From a virus, in the IMG/VR virus record IMGVR_UViG_3300018084_000006, positions 1 to 47,804 of that record: DNA of 47,804 bases; one strand, given 5' to 3'. Position 1 is the first letter of the stretch. Each line of letters starts with the position of its first letter. Shown here one piece after another: positions 26,516 to 35,257 of the stretch. Made by a program: the position numbers and the translations under genes. Under the pieces are notes generated by a model. It was not told where the DNA came from, did not search any database, and saw only the letters and a list, made by a program, of their open reading frames with translations.

Positions 26516-28570
26516 TTACGGCTCCACGTGAACTTCGACAGTTCCATCGACATAAGTAACATTGCCTTCATTATCAGTAGCAGTAACACGAAGGGTCCAA
26601 TCACCATTGACTACAGGCTTGAATGCTAGAGCCCTACAATAGCGACCATCTCTACGTGGTTCATCTAAGAACATAATGGAGATGGATGGCTCTCCATCAT
26701 CTAGTAATTCTAAATCAACTCTGATTACTGGATTAGCAGAAGTAACATCAAAACGGATAAGCATACCCTTTGGATCACCACGGTGAACATTTGTATCATA
26801 TTCAATAAGTTCAACTCTAAAGTCAGAAGGAGGAATATCTCCAACTGGTAAAACAAACTTCTCTGGAATAACAGGACCACTCATTACTGAGGTTTTAACT
26901 TTACATGCTCCTTCTGCATCTTCAAATACATCCCAGCCGCCCGTGGCCAGTGTTCTAATAATATCAGATGCTAGAGGAATTGGATTTCCTTCATCATCAA
27001 CAATACCAGGAACGAATACGACGTTTCCTCCGTCTTTCCTTTCCAATCCATATCCTTCAGCCTTGTGAACGGCTGCTCCATCATTAAGTAACTCTCCACT
27101 CCTTGCTCCCATTGGAGTTGGATAGTTTGGTCTAAATGCTCTCAGAGTATCTAGCACTCTAGTATCTAACGGTTGTGATACAAATTCGTCGTCAGGCATT
27201 CCAGTAACTCCTTCCATCAGCTCTTCCCAAAGTGGTCTTAATTCTGGATGATCATTTAATCCTGTTGCCCTATTCTGGTCAGAGAATATAAGCAACATAT
27301 TAATACGAGGATTGTCTCTAGCCAGCTCAGCATAGACTGAAACCAACCCTTCTAGATTAGTTGTTAATGATGCGTTACTCGTATAGCACTGACAAATTAA
27401 AGCAATCTTTGTATATTCTAGTGGAACCATGTTGATAATAAGCTGCATATTAGCTTTGAATATAAATGGACTTTCGTCTTTGAAACAATAAGCGTATAAT
27501 CCAAGCCAATCTTTAGGTTTTAATTCCGGCCATCGTGGCCAGTTTCTACCATCCCAATATGCTACACATGGACGGAATGTAGCCGCACACTTCTCTTCAA
27601 TATCAAGAACAGATATACCATCTATCCACTCAGCAAAAACGATATCATCTGTATTTACAATATTGCCAGAAATATCATATCGAATCTTGACTAATGCATT
27701 ACCAGGCGGAAATTCAGGTGGCGGCTGATTAAATTCAAACCAACCTACCCAACATTTCTTGTTCATTGCTGGAATGGGTATATCTTGTAATAATTGAACT
27801 CTTGGTTGAGTAACAATATTAGTATCAGAAATTATATAATCTCCAGACCCCTCACCATTAGTAACAGACCAAACCGTTCTAATCACATTCTGTATAAGAG
27901 CAATCATATCTGGATGATAAATGAAATCACTATATGGACGGATTTGATAGCCAATGGTAGAGTTGAATGGATGTAGAACTAATCCATATTCCTTAGAGAG
28001 ATAACTAATCCACCATTCACCATTAACTTGAACAGCATGTGGATGCCATTTTACGCCTGGTAGAGTAATTGGTTGTGGAATACCAGTAGTATGAAAATTG
28101 AAACTGAAATCACGCCAGATAGCTCTCTTCTCTCCAAGTAACTGTAATTCAGCAATTGGCTGTGTGGTTAGTTGCCAATCAGTACCATCAAGTTCTCTGA
28201 CGTTACAACCGAATACATCATTCTGCCTATCAACGATGTATCCAATTGCTCCGTCTGGTCCAACATCAAGTAATCCCGCCTTTGGTAGATGTAATCCTGT
28301 TGAACTATATAATCCATAATTAGCTAACCAAGCCGCAAACACGTTCCCATCAGCGGCGAGTTCATTTGCGGCTCGGATGTCAAGAGGAGCCCTTGCACCA
28401 GTAGTTGGGTTATATAGCCAGATGCCATTATCTGAATTATGAATACAAACTACATGATCGTCAGTAATCCAGTATGGGCCTAATAATTCTGGAATAGGTG
28501 CTCCATCTACAGAGCCCTGAATCCCAGCAATCCCCATCCCGACTCGACCTTGATTACTCAGTCTGGGCAT
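26516..28570 (-). CDS. Large multidomain beta-rich protein, possible virion or surface enzyme
   Basis: The protein has 684 residues. About 1-330 is beta-strand repeats with W and D-x-G-x-x-W features, as in a beta-propeller. About 345-465 (GLYAYCFKDESPFIF through IALICQCYTS and INMLLIFSDQNRATG) resembles a TIM-barrel-like alpha/beta part, seen in glycoside hydrolases. About 590-684 is an Ig-like domain (VIRVDLELLDDGEPSIS, DWTLRVTATDNEGN). No signal peptide. It lies in the early block beside small accessory genes, not in the late operon. It may be an enzyme or adhesin acting on sugars at the cell surface. Domain calls are from pattern only. Confidence 0.5.
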   Translation of the reverse strand: MPRLSNQGRVGMGIAGIQGSVDGAPIPELLGPYWITDDHVVCIHNSDNGIWLYNPTTGARAPLDIRAANELAADGNVFAAWLANYGLYSSTGLHLPKAGLLDVGPDGAIGYIVDRQNDVFGCNVRELDGTDWQLTTQPIAELQLLGEKRAIWRDFSFNFHTTGIPQPITLPGVKWHPHAVQVNGEWWISYLSKEYGLVLHPFNSTIGYQIRPYSDFIYHPDMIALIQNVIRTVWSVTNGEGSGDYIISDTNIVTQPRVQLLQDIPIPAMNKKCWVGWFEFNQPPPEFPPGNALVKIRYDISGNIVNTDDIVFAEWIDGISVLDIEEKCAATFRPCVAYWDGRNWPRWPELKPKDWLGLYAYCFKDESPFIFKANMQLIINMVPLEYTKIALICQCYTSNASLTTNLEGLVSVYAELARDNPRINMLLIFSDQNRATGLNDHPELRPLWEELMEGVTGMPDDEFVSQPLDTRVLDTLRAFRPNYPTPMGARSGELLNDGAAVHKAEGYGLERKDGGNVVFVPGIVDDEGNPIPLASDIIRTLATGGWDVFEDAEGACKVKTSVMSGPVIPEKFVLPVGDIPPSDFRVELIEYDTNVHRGDPKGMLIRFDVTSANPVIRVDLELLDDGEPSISIMFLDEPRRDGRYCRALAFKPVVNGDWTLRVTATDNEGNVTYVDGTVEVHVEP

Positions 28571-28760
28571 TACGCTTTACCTCATTGAGTAAACATACTG
28601 CAATTTCTATCTTACAGAGTGGGCATTCGTAATGTTGAGATTGGCTAACTGGTGTAGTATATAATGGACCAGCAGGAACCATTTGAGGATCTTCAGTTCC
28701 GGCCACATTACAATCGACGTGGTAGACGATGAGTGATAAATTATTAGATAACGCCACCAT
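28554..28760 (-). CDS. Hypothetical small protein with CPLC motif
   Basis: I place the start at ATG 28760 (68 residues); a GTG two codons earlier is possible. It has a CPLC pair near residue 48 and a Cys near 17, which may bind a metal. The gene overlaps both neighbours, which is typical of this block. No clear ribosome-binding site, so the start and even the gene are uncertain. Confidence 0.45.
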   Translation of the reverse strand: MVALSNNLSLIVYHVDCNVAGTEDPQMVPAGPLYTTPVSQSQHYECPLCKIEIAVCLLNEVKRNAQTE

Positions 28761-28968
28761 CGACACGACTCACATCTTCTGCACGCAAACCCTTGTCAGT
28801 CCTAGTGGGTTCGAATTCTAATACAATTATTATATCATCATCAAAATCCTTACATAGATCTTCCCAATGCCCATCAAAACTAGCCTGATGGAAGAAGTAA
28901 TCAGCCTTATCTCCCTTGATAAAGCCATACCTCTTTTCCCTATTAAGACTCTTCAGTTTTCCCTGCAT
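28744..28968 (-). CDS. Cold-shock domain protein
   Basis: The start is set at ATG 28968 (74 residues), because GGAG lies about 6 bases upstream; a longer form from 29019 would add 17 residues without the domain. GKLKSLNREKRYGFIKG holds RNP1-like KRYGFIKG, and DYFFHQASFDG holds the RNP2-like part, so this is a CspA-type OB fold that binds single-stranded nucleic acid. Phage copies may act as RNA chaperones. The C-terminus (LEFEPTRTDKGLRAEDV) fits the usual fourth and fifth strands. Confidence 0.85.
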   Translation of the reverse strand: MQGKLKSLNREKRYGFIKGDKADYFFHQASFDGHWEDLCKDFDDDIIIVLEFEPTRTDKGLRAEDVSRVDGGVI

Positions 28969-29182
28969 CGTCAACTCCAGTAGGCCAAGCCGTCTCTGTC
29001 CCATCCTCATTAATAACAATAACCTTGCGATAACGAGTAGAATTCTTAGTCATCTTTAATAGTAGTTTTAATACACAATTCTTACAGGCAGGCTTTGTAA
29101 CTTGCTTGTGCTGAGCTGAGAATCCTGCCCATTCTCCTTCTATCTTTCTAATGTAGACTGCTTCCACGTTTCTTCCTCTCAC
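28943..29182 (-). CDS. Hypothetical small protein with CKNC motif
   Basis: The open frame gives 79 residues from a GTG at 29182; an ATG at 29054 would give 36. The longer form has CKNC near residue 33 and basic helices. It overlaps the cold-shock gene by 26 bases and the upstream zinc protein by 35. The start is uncertain. No family recognised. Confidence 0.45.
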   Translation of the reverse strand: MRGRNVEAVYIRKIEGEWAGFSAQHKQVTKPACKNCVLKLLLKMTKNSTRYRKVIVINEDGTETAWPTGVDDAGKTEES

Positions 29183-29348
29183 GTGTGGCGATTTTCATTT
29201 TATCTAAACATGCTTGACAACAAGAACGTCCTTTTTTCTTCTTAGCAGGACATCTTGCGCATAATCCTGTTTTATAGCGTCTCTCACGCCAAGTTTGATA
29301 TGGTAGTTTAACTCTCATTTCACAGTTAGGACAAACAATAATAGACAT
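29148..29348 (-). CDS. Small zinc-ribbon protein
   Basis: The protein has 66 residues with CPNC at residues 6-9, CARC at 30-33, then CCQAC at 43-47, and a basic C-terminus (ATRERKKRGSS). Two or more CxxC pairs point to a zinc-binding nucleic-acid-binding protein. The ATG touches the stop of the gene upstream. One of at least six small zinc proteins in this block. Confidence 0.65.
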   Translation of the reverse strand: MSIIVCPNCEMRVKLPYQTWRERRYKTGLCARCPAKKKKGRSCCQACLDKMKIATRERKKRGSSLH

Positions 29349-29608
29349 TACTCTGGCTCTAGTATTTCATACAGTTTTACATCAGGTTCTATACCTTCTT
29401 TAGCCGCAATGAATCTAACACATTCCTTAGCAGCCTCACTGTATGCTTTAGTAATTTGCCAATCATCACATTGACCTTCTCTATAATGCCTCCAAATCTT
29501 ATCTCTTAATCTTTTAGGCAACATAAACCAATGACGCCTGCACATGAACATCTCGGGAGGAACATTCACTTCACAGGCTGTAGCATGGCATGTATGCACA
29601 GATATCAA
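29348..29608 (-). CDS. Conserved-type phage protein with CHA...FMCRRHWFMLP motif
   Basis: The protein has 86 residues. Its N-terminal half reads TCHATACEVNVPPEMFMCRRHW, a Cys/His-rich unit often found in phage and prophage hypothetical proteins, with C7, C12, C23 and H8/H26 as possible zinc ligands. The rest is helical (LRDKIWRHYREGQ). The start is a TTG overlapping the upstream stop (TTGA). Function unknown. Confidence 0.7.
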   Translation of the reverse strand: MISVHTCHATACEVNVPPEMFMCRRHWFMLPKRLRDKIWRHYREGQCDDWQITKAYSEAAKECVRFIAAKEGIEPDVKLYEILEPE

Positions 29609-30279
29609 TCTTCCATTGCTTTTTTGAATCGCTCTAACTTAGTCTTTAATATTCTATTCTCTTCAACAGTAATAATAAGGAATTCACGCATATCAGTGAG
29701 TTCTTTAATAGTATTATCAAGCATTTCGACTGAAATATCTAATTCAGAACGCACACTTTTAGGAACAGCCGTTCCAGATTTCTTTCTACGTTGAATAGCT
29801 ACCCATTGAGTCACTGAACCAAGAGTAGTTTTAATACCAGACTGATTAGCTTTTTGAAATAAAACTCTACCATTATCTGCATTGGATTTGGACCAATCAA
29901 TATGATCTATAAGAATAGCTAATCTACCCTTAGCTTGAGTCTCCTTTACTTCTTCTTCCAGTACTTTAACTGTATTACTGTTAGGGAAGAATCCTTTAAG
30001 AGTTTCATATGCTGCTTGGGTAGTTTTACGAATTAGAAATGGTATATTTTTTCTTTGGGCATAAGAAGCTAACCAATTATAATGATAAGTAGGTAATCCT
30101 ACTCCAAGTATAATAACCTTAGTATTAGTTGGGACTACAGCTAATAATTGAGCTCCTTCTATTTCTCTGCAATTAATATGCAAAACAGAAGGGTGCGTAG
30201 CATATTCTTTTACAAAACCAATATCCCAAAAAGCATTAACAGCAATTCCACCCTTAGTTAGGTCAACTACTTCATCCAT
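29605..30279 (-). CDS. Hypothetical alpha/beta protein
   Basis: The protein has 224 residues. Alternating strands and helices (VVPTNTKVIILGVGLPTYHYN, then RLAILIDHIDWSKS) suggest a Rossmann- or TOPRIM-like fold in the first 140 residues, and the last 60 residues are a coiled coil (LDNTIKELTDMREFLI). The order beside a DUF3987-like ATPase suggests a replication helper. No motif is firm. Confidence 0.5.
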   Translation of the reverse strand: MDEVVDLTKGGIAVNAFWDIGFVKEYATHPSVLHINCREIEGAQLLAVVPTNTKVIILGVGLPTYHYNWLASYAQRKNIPFLIRKTTQAAYETLKGFFPNSNTVKVLEEEVKETQAKGRLAILIDHIDWSKSNADNGRVLFQKANQSGIKTTLGSVTQWVAIQRRKKSGTAVPKSVRSELDISVEMLDNTIKELTDMREFLIITVEENRILKTKLERFKKAMED

Positions 30280-31517
30280 TAGCTCTCCAACTTTCGTTTG
30301 AGATATGCCTTGTAAGATTCTAACGGCTCACCTGATAATCTAACTTCCCAATCAGAATTACTACCTAATCCTACTTTAATCTTCTTGACCCAACCCATCT
30401 CGACTAGATTGTCTAGAACTTGGTCAAGAGTAAATGTATTATATTCTCCATAACCTTTCCAAAGAAGTTGTTTCTTAGTCATTTTCTGTTCTGACGCGGC
30501 TAATAGGTAATCTAAGACGGATTTTGACGCAGCGGCTAGTGGGTCTGGGCCTCGACCTGAAGTTGTTTTCTTATTTGCGTAGATTAGGGAGGTCACTTTT
30601 TCAATAGCTTCTGTTAAGTGTTGTTCTGTTATCTCGCCTGTAAATTCCCAATCTGCTAAGCACAGGCACATACCTACTTTTAATACATGATCTGGAACAC
30701 GATTAAGGAATCCTGTTTTATCGGGTGTCTGTTCATTACGCCACTTCCTACGCCATGTATTGAACAGAGTCCTAGCTCTATCATTAGGAGCTAATTGACC
30801 TTTATTCTTAGCTATATGCTCTAAATGTGGAACATATTTAGGTGCTACATAATCATCAAATTTGGTTTCTACCGTTGCTTCTGTCTCATCGAAGAGATCT
30901 ACGTTTTTTGATCTTTTCTCTTCGTATATAAGAAGATTTCTACCAATATACCCACCTTCGATATTTGCTTGTGGTATACTGTCATAGAAATGCGCGGGAC
31001 TAGAACCAAAGAGAGCGGTAATGTATGGATTCTTGAGCTTCTCTGCACCGTCACCCTTAAGCAAATTCGTCCACTCTGGATTATAATTTCCATCGTATAG
31101 GTCCGTGAGAATGGTCATTGAATCAGGATCAGCAATAATGGCTGTTGATAACTCACCATTAACGATGAACCCTCTACTGTCTTGTATTGGAGCTTTACCT
31201 TCGATACTTCTAGTTGTGGCTAATTCTTTGATGATAGCTTGGATTGAAGATCGTCCAGCAATAACTCTAGTTGCACCAGCTTTGCTAACAAGCAATTTAG
31301 CGCGATTAACAGGAAAACCTTTTCCAAGTCCGGATTCTCCCAGAAGCATAATATACAAGTTCGGTTTATAGATAAGATCTCCTTTAAGAGTAGTGAGATA
31401 GTAATTGTTGCCAGCACTAGCAGAAATGCAGGCGAGGAAACTATACCAGAGCCAAGGTTTGGGTGTTTCAACATGACTACATTCGTCTACCAGTGAATCT
31501 ATCCAATTCTGCCTCAT
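30279..31517 (-). CDS. DUF3987-like ATPase, replication helicase or primase-associated
   Basis: The protein has 412 residues. The P-loop GESGLGKG is at residues 60-67; a later acidic strand (GFIVNGELSTAII, about 113-125) fits the Walker B region, where E usually follows. The C-terminal part (about 330-400) looks like a winged-helix domain. In phages this family lies beside primase or polymerase genes and probably unwinds or loads DNA. It sits one gene cluster downstream of the PolA-like gene. No separate primase is seen, so this protein or a host one must supply primers. Confidence 0.7.
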   Translation of the reverse strand: MRQNWIDSLVDECSHVETPKPWLWYSFLACISASAGNNYYLTTLKGDLIYKPNLYIMLLGESGLGKGFPVNRAKLLVSKAGATRVIAGRSSIQAIIKELATTRSIEGKAPIQDSRGFIVNGELSTAIIADPDSMTILTDLYDGNYNPEWTNLLKGDGAEKLKNPYITALFGSSPAHFYDSIPQANIEGGYIGRNLLIYEEKRSKNVDLFDETEATVETKFDDYVAPKYVPHLEHIAKNKGQLAPNDRARTLFNTWRRKWRNEQTPDKTGFLNRVPDHVLKVGMCLCLADWEFTGEITEQHLTEAIEKVTSLIYANKKTTSGRGPDPLAAASKSVLDYLLAASEQKMTKKQLLWKGYGEYNTFTLDQVLDNLVEMGWVKKIKVGLGSNSDWEVRLSGEPLESYKAYLKRKLES

Positions 31518-31669
31518 GGCTTCATCGTTTTTTGTAATTTCTCAACAATATTAACGACGTGTTGCTCATCATCTTTAGATGGATTAGTCTTTCTCATCAC
31601 ACTTATTATCAATAGAATTTCATGATTAGTAAGTGAAACTAACCGTGCTTCATTAGAATCAGCTTTCAT
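31514..31669 (-). CDS. Hypothetical short protein
   Basis: This short gene encodes 51 residues. The ATG lies 5 bases after AAGAAG and overlaps the upstream stop (ATGA); its own stop overlaps the ATPase start (ATGA). The protein is charged and helical (MKADSNEARLVSLTNHEILL). The two matched overlaps make it likely to be translated as part of the operon. Function unknown. Confidence 0.6.
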   Translation of the reverse strand: MKADSNEARLVSLTNHEILLIISVMRKTNPSKDDEQHVVNIVEKLQKTMKP

Positions 31670-31884
31670 TTCTTCTTACCTTGCGACCAAGCCGCTGTTA
31701 GCATCGTATCAACATACTTGTTAGACACATGCTCAATACCCTCTGCAACGAGAAGGACATGAAAATCTTTACGCTTATAGATAGTTGAAATGGAGTCACC
31801 ATAGAACCACTCCTCATCTCGAAGATGCTGACTCTGTGCCCATTTCTTTGCAAATAGATAGCTTGAGGCAATTAGGCAGATCAT
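31666..31884 (-). CDS. Hypothetical small protein
   Basis: The protein has 72 residues with a hydrophobic N-terminus (MICLIASSYLFAKKWA) that may be a weak membrane anchor or buried strand, then polar. It overlaps both neighbours by four bases. A DEEWFYGDSISTIYKRKD stretch holds acid and aromatic residues. No family recognised. Confidence 0.55.
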   Translation of the reverse strand: MICLIASSYLFAKKWAQSQHLRDEEWFYGDSISTIYKRKDFHVLLVAEGIEHVSNKYVDTMLTAAWSQGKKK

Positions 31885-32168
31885 ACTTTATCCCTATCAA
31901 ACATATTGTCAACTTCCTTTCCAATGTGCTCCTTAATAGCCTCCCGAATGCTGGTTTGAATATAATTTCTGGTTTCTTGAGACATTAAAATCTCATCTAC
32001 TATAAACATTAATTCGGCTTGTTTTAGCATAATAGATCTGTTAATTAAATCTTTAATTACGTGATTGGCAAAATTTTTACCATGAAACAATAATTCTACC
32101 TCACTGATATACGCAGTGAGAGTGACTAGTTTCTTCTCTGGTATTTTACCCTCTTCAAAATTAATCAA
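31881..32168 (-). CDS. Hypothetical helical protein
   Basis: The protein has 95 residues and is mostly helical. It starts with TTG at 32168, overlapping the polymerase stop (TTGA), with AGGAAGG upstream inside the polymerase gene. This makes coupled translation with the polymerase likely. It may be an accessory to replication; no motif seen. Confidence 0.55.
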   Translation of the reverse strand: MINFEEGKIPEKKLVTLTAYISEVELLFHGKNFANHVIKDLINRSIMLKQAELMFIVDEILMSQETRNYIQTSIREAIKEHIGKEVDNMFDRDKV

Positions 32169-34654
32169 ATCTTCACCTTCCTCATCTCTGCGTAGTTAGT
32201 ATCGCTTATCTCAATATCACAAGGAATAGTAAGAATAATATCTCGTTTCAAGCTGCAATACGTAGAGAAGTCTATTGGGGTCTGCATATGCTGTTTTATC
32301 AACTTGGCATATGGTTCCCAGTTATTCGCAGGCGCTTGCATCAGTAGACTATCATGGTTTTCAGATATCCACATCATAGCCTTGTCGCCATTCAACTCTT
32401 CATCGATCTTGAGTGCGGCTCCTTGAACTAGATGAGCTACTGTTCGCTGCGGGATGTTTGCATAACCTTCTTTATAAGTGGAATCATCCATCCTCCCATT
32501 AAATATTCGAACCCCTCCAAAAGGATCAATAAGAGTTCGAGTATATTCAAGACAATCAATAATATCAGTATGAAACTTACCTTTAATCCTCGGAGAAGCA
32601 GCGTGGAAAAGCTTGAGCATTTCTCCGGCTTTCCAACTAGAGATCGATATGGGAATATCAAACTTTTGGGCATCTGTATTAAACTCCAACATGAACCTAT
32701 TAGAGCCCATGTCATAATTACCAGCGTGACGAGTTTTCTTACCACAGAACCTCGCTGGATCTTCCTTATCCATGTCATCGACTATTTTGATATAACCAGG
32801 CTGTAAGTTCAGCTCCTTAGTCATACCCATGATAAGGCCAGCCGTCCGACGGTGAATATCTATCTTGTCAAATGCAGCTAGAAGATCCCAATCCTCTGAA
32901 AGAATTGCTACTACCCTAGCTTCGGCTTGGCTTGAATCTCCTTGAAGGAATATGGTCCCTTCATCCGGGATGAACATACTCCTAATATCTTTAGCAAGTC
33001 GGCCATGCTTGGAAATAGTGTGAAATGGTATACCTCCAAACTTGCCAGGTCTGAGTGGCTTTTTAAGGCTAGAAGTAGATGATCTACACGTTTCTGTAGA
33101 GATGATGTTGAAAGAGCATTTACATCTAAGATCGTAATCTGGTTTAAAGTTGATATAACGACTACGTTGGGTTCTGATTCTTTTCTCTTCGAGAAGGACT
33201 GTAAGGATTTCTTTCTTGAGTTTGTCTTTGGCATAATTCCCCATTAACGCAACAATAGTATCATCCGCCGTTGGAGCTCTCTTACGCATCTTAAATTTCA
33301 TCTCTTTATATAATAATTGAAATACTTGTGGATACGATGCCACATTAATTTCGTGCCCAATCAGACCTACTAATCTGCTATGGGAACCATCCTGCATGAA
33401 TGTATATTTCTGAGATAATTCGCGTTGCCGAGCGTGATCCACTCTAAAGCCGTTGTTTTCCATCTTCAAATAAAACTTGTGCTTCTTCATCATATAATTG
33501 TAATAATACTCAACAAGCGGAACTTTATGAACTCTAGCTAACTCATATAAGTCAAGCTCTAGTTCTTCATCAATCTCTTTAGTTACGAGCGAATCCATCG
33601 CGTTGTATTTCAACAACTGTTCAATGGGATGCTTGCCTAGCCGGAACTCCTTGCCTTCATCTTTATAGAACGGCTGGCGAGTCCATAAAGACGTCATCAT
33701 TCCTAAGCTTTTCTTAGGCAACTCTGGGAATACTACACGGACCTTAATAATAATATCTGACTTTACGTATGGAATAACAAAGCCACAACGACCTAGTTTG
33801 AACTCATCATATTTGAAATTCTGGCCAATAATACCTAATCGTCGATATTCCTTATCAATCAGACGCCAACACTCGACAAGCTCACTATAGCCCATCGGTG
33901 TGATTTCATGTTTACCTATTTGACGAAGTAGAGGAATGCTAATCGCATGATGGCGATTATAAGCAAAACTAGTAGAGACAGGGATACAATTGATAGATTC
34001 AATATCTGACGCTGCTGCTGTTGCATCTTTATATTGAGTGAAGAAACGATATACGTCAAGAGAGTTTCTTGCGACAACAATTTCTCTTTGTGGAAGGGAT
34101 AAGGTTCTAGTTTTAGATTCTTCAACAGCTCTTGCGATATCATGTTCAATAAGTTTAAGGTAGGTATATTCGAGTCCTCCACTGGAATCTTCTTCTCCAT
34201 CATCACTCCATGTCTTGTGTGAGAATAATGCGGCTGGATGTATTGTAGGGACTACTTTAATAACTCCATCACGTGCAGTAAGAATGCTGCCACGATAGTT
34301 GAGAATGCCATCATAGTTAGTAACAGCTTTAAGAGCTTCGTTTCCGATTGCAAGTATACATTTGGGACGAAACTTCTCAATCTCGTTCGCCCATAATTCT
34401 TTAATAGACTGCTCAAGATCAACGCCAATAAGATGGAGCTGTTTAAAATCGTTAAGAGGAGGGCGATACTTAACAACATTTGTGATATAGCATGCTCCAC
34501 GAGATTGTCCTGCCTTTCTTAATGCGTCGTTTAGGTATTCACCAGATGGGCCTACGAATGGGATACCTTGCTCGTGCTCATGCTTTCCAGGTGCCTCACC
34601 GATTATCATCAAGTCTGGCTCTAATGGCCCTATACCAGCTATGTATCGGCTCAC
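32165..34654 (-). CDS. Uracil-DNA glycosylase / family A DNA polymerase fusion
   Basis: The protein has 829 residues from a GTG start. Residues about 1-180 are a family 4/5-type UDG domain (PDLMIIGEAPGKHEHEQG, then PFVGPSGEYLNDALRKAG and the ITNVVKYRPP loop). About 195-370 is a 3'-5' exonuclease domain (ASDIES, the DxE motif). About 400-829 is the polymerase: motif A GDSSQAEARVVA near 571, motif B KKTRHAGNYDMGSN near 636, motif C NHDSLL at 766-771. It replicates the phage DNA; the UDG part may remove uracil or bind it. The motif C acid is followed by Ser, not Glu, and the Tyr-Gly of motif B reads Tyr-Asp. SPO1 polymerase is a known UDG-PolA fusion. Confidence 0.88.
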   Translation of the reverse strand: MSRYIAGIGPLEPDLMIIGEAPGKHEHEQGIPFVGPSGEYLNDALRKAGQSRGACYITNVVKYRPPLNDFKQLHLIGVDLEQSIKELWANEIEKFRPKCILAIGNEALKAVTNYDGILNYRGSILTARDGVIKVVPTIHPAALFSHKTWSDDGEEDSSGGLEYTYLKLIEHDIARAVEESKTRTLSLPQREIVVARNSLDVYRFFTQYKDATAAASDIESINCIPVSTSFAYNRHHAISIPLLRQIGKHEITPMGYSELVECWRLIDKEYRRLGIIGQNFKYDEFKLGRCGFVIPYVKSDIIIKVRVVFPELPKKSLGMMTSLWTRQPFYKDEGKEFRLGKHPIEQLLKYNAMDSLVTKEIDEELELDLYELARVHKVPLVEYYYNYMMKKHKFYLKMENNGFRVDHARQRELSQKYTFMQDGSHSRLVGLIGHEINVASYPQVFQLLYKEMKFKMRKRAPTADDTIVALMGNYAKDKLKKEILTVLLEEKRIRTQRSRYINFKPDYDLRCKCSFNIISTETCRSSTSSLKKPLRPGKFGGIPFHTISKHGRLAKDIRSMFIPDEGTIFLQGDSSQAEARVVAILSEDWDLLAAFDKIDIHRRTAGLIMGMTKELNLQPGYIKIVDDMDKEDPARFCGKKTRHAGNYDMGSNRFMLEFNTDAQKFDIPISISSWKAGEMLKLFHAASPRIKGKFHTDIIDCLEYTRTLIDPFGGVRIFNGRMDDSTYKEGYANIPQRTVAHLVQGAALKIDEELNGDKAMMWISENHDSLLMQAPANNWEPYAKLIKQHMQTPIDFSTYCSLKRDIILTIPCDIEISDTNYAEMRKVKI

Positions 34655-34818
34655 CGATTTTTCTTTCGTTTAATTTGCTTCTCTAGAAGAATGATTCTAT
34701 CAAGCATTTGATTCTTTTCATAATTTAATTCTTTCATTTTATCTTGCAACAATACAATCTTAGCAGGACCCTCTAGTATGTTGTTAATAAGAATACTGAT
34801 AGCTTGGTCTAATTTCAT
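34651..34818 (-). CDS. Hypothetical short coiled-coil protein
   Basis: This short gene encodes 55 residues, beginning MKLDQAISILINNILEGP and ending in a basic stretch (KRKKNR). The heptad-like pattern suggests a dimeric coiled coil. The start overlaps the upstream stop (ATGA) and the stop shares bases with the polymerase GTG (GTGA). It may assist the polymerase. Confidence 0.6.
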   Translation of the reverse strand: MKLDQAISILINNILEGPAKIVLLQDKMKELNYEKNQMLDRIILLEKQIKRKKNR

Positions 34819-35042
34819 AACTTCGCCGTTTTATCCATCGCTTCACGAATTTTATTAAATATAGCACGTGCTTCATCCTCAGTTTGATAGTAAAATGGAT
34901 TGTGACTACCCTTATATGTCACTGTAATAAACCATTTCATACCAGGATGGGATGAGCTAGCATAAACAAGTTCACCCCAAGTAACATTCCTAATACCCTG
35001 AATATTGACAATTACCTTCTCGTCTGAAACACATAGATTCAT
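34815..35042 (-). CDS. Hypothetical small beta-rich protein
   Basis: The protein has 75 residues: alternate strands (VIVNIQGIRNVTWGELVY, then WFITVTYKG), then a final helix (DEARAIFNKIREAMDK). The arrangement resembles a small PH-like or DUF-type domain. It overlaps both neighbours by four bases. Function unknown. Confidence 0.6.
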   Translation of the reverse strand: MNLCVSDEKVIVNIQGIRNVTWGELVYASSSHPGMKWFITVTYKGSHNPFYYQTEDEARAIFNKIREAMDKTAKL

Positions 35043-35257
35043 ACCTTCTCCCTAAATCCTTTATAGAGTTGTGTTTTTACAACGTGAAGATCTTGATCAA
35101 AAAACTTATGTGCTTTCTTCATAAATATCTTTTCTGCATTATCTTTATCTTTAGCATAAATAATAATAGTCATACTTCTTAATTCATAATTAGATCTATT
35201 CATCGGAGTGCAAACATACTTAAACATGACAACAGGTTCAATATCTTTATCAGTCAA
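35039..35257 (-). CDS. Hypothetical small protein
   Basis: The start is set at TTG 35257 (72 residues), since AAAGGAG lies 7 bases upstream; a TTG two codons earlier sits too near that site. The sequence has a beta strand set (RSMTIIIYAKDKDNAEKIF). It overlaps both neighbours. No family recognised. Confidence 0.55.
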   Translation of the reverse strand: MTDKDIEPVVMFKYVCTPMNRSNYELRSMTIIIYAKDKDNAEKIFMKKAHKFFDQDLHVVKTQLYKGFREKV

